Assembly (NCBI GenBank): GCA_009377495.1
Contig: WHTZ01000023.1
Coordinates: forward strand, 18,785-82,784
Reading direction: 5' to 3'
Origin: Luteitalea sp.
Lineage (GTDB): Bacteria > Acidobacteriota > Vicinamibacteria > Vicinamibacterales > Vicinamibacteraceae
Length of the DNA: 64,000 bases
Shown here: in pieces, positions 63,796 through 64,000 of the stretch
Layout of the letters: each line of letters starts with the position of its first letter
Position numbering within the stretch: the stretch's first letter is position 1
Translations under genes and position numbers: made by a program
The notes under the pieces: generated by a model
Seen by the model: only the letters and a program-made list of their open reading frames with translations
Database searches by the model: none
What the model was told of the DNA's origin: nothing

Positions 63796-64000
63796 ATCGG
63801 CTCCCGTACGTAGCGCGGGGCCTTTCCGCCTTCGCGCTTCGCGCTTCGGCGGACCCGTGGTCTCCGAAAAAAGTACTTGACGCGATATGCACGGCTGGCG
63901 CGTGTTTGTCCGGGAACCCGTGGGAATCGGTGGCGGTGGGCCGCACGTCGGCCGACAAGCCGCGTTCCGGCCGGTTCGCGACCAACGAGATCGATCCCGC
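63796..64000. other. Window end, no gene supported
   Basis: Contains the palindromic CCGCCTTCGCGCTTCGCGCT...GGCGG segment (63829-63855) and an AT-rich AAAAAAGTACTTGACGCGAT (63883-63902), which resembles the padR-type promoter at 30210-30256 (AAGTACTT) and could drive a gene beyond the window. Open frames to the right edge are not recognisable. Confidence 0.35.

Noticed and set aside
63883..64000. Gene beginning near the right edge
   Set aside because: Several frames are open to the edge, but none resembles a known protein start; a promoter-like block alone is not enough.

Overview
The window is high-GC chromosomal DNA that most resembles an Acidobacteriota genome, probably Vicinamibacteria (subdivision 6). 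The reason is the number of PadR-controlled duplicated-permease (ADOP, MacB/FtsX-like) genes: five full length, one truncated and two short fragments. Supporting marks are a long Oar-type TonB receptor with an N-terminal carboxypeptidase-regulatory-like domain, Tat-secreted Gfo/Idh/MocA and sugar-isomerase proteins, and a glutaminyl-tRNA synthetase. This is inferred from gene content; no rRNA gene is present.

Layout. 1-3.5 kb: a cut VOC protein, a frameshifted ankyrin gene back to back with half an ADOP permease, and a fluoride-channel set (usp remnant, crcB, double DUF190). 3.6-8.4 kb: paired hairpins, repeat copy A, chromate transporter, padR-ADOP. 8.4-13.7 kb: TPR lipoprotein-like/secreted protein, barrel protein, alpha/beta hydrolase and a divergent TolB-TPR regulator, tied together by two copies of a CCTCACA-N-TGTGAGG operator. 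13.7-21.6 kb: TauE-like exporter, MgtE, UbiA/DPPR-like prenyltransferase, GT-C glycosyltransferase, a TA-flanked miniature element, a membrane protein and a HAD phosphatase. 22-29.6 kb: oxidoreductase, glycosidase-like protein and AsmA in one operon (with repeat copy B translated in frame), then DoxX, PhzF, isochorismatase-like, glycolipid-binding and DUF2442 genes. 29.6-35.6 kb: padR with an ADOP scrap, RES-Xre toxin-antitoxin, sugar isomerase, MarC, an orphan antitoxin with a VapC scrap, outer-membrane protein, LysM protein. 35.7-44.1 kb: glnS, tRNA-His, and a uronate/pectin-type operon (TonB receptor, enolase-superfamily enzyme, kduI) divergent from an IclR regulator with visible operators. 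44-46 kb: a graveyard of DinB, ADOP, SRPBCC and antitoxin remnants around intact VapBC and PIN genes. 46-61 kb: two padR-ADOP-ADOP units separated by a TnpB/Cas12-like gene and a DUF433-DUF5615 module. 61-64 kb: decayed ParD/ParE-type module, ERCC4 nuclease with an upstream partner, NAD-binding protein.

Most interesting. At 52.28-53.81 kb a 417-aa TnpB/Cas12-like protein appears to lack the RuvC-I aspartate and the C-terminal RuvC-III/zinc region. It is followed by a strongly structured stretch whose hairpin loop can pair with a terminal CAAC, as omega-RNA scaffolds do, and which ends just before the promoter of a padR-ADOP operon. The promoter of the TnpB-like gene is a diverged copy of that same padR promoter, matching from the -35 box through the GTG start codon. 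Together these suggest a nuclease-dead, RNA-guided, possibly regulatory protein wired into PadR control of membrane permeases. That is a hypothesis.

A second theme is a five-copy miniature element (A-E) built around two terminator-like AAAAAGGGG/CCCCTTTTT palindromes. Four copies are flanked by direct repeats, and one has become the N-terminus of a secreted protein.
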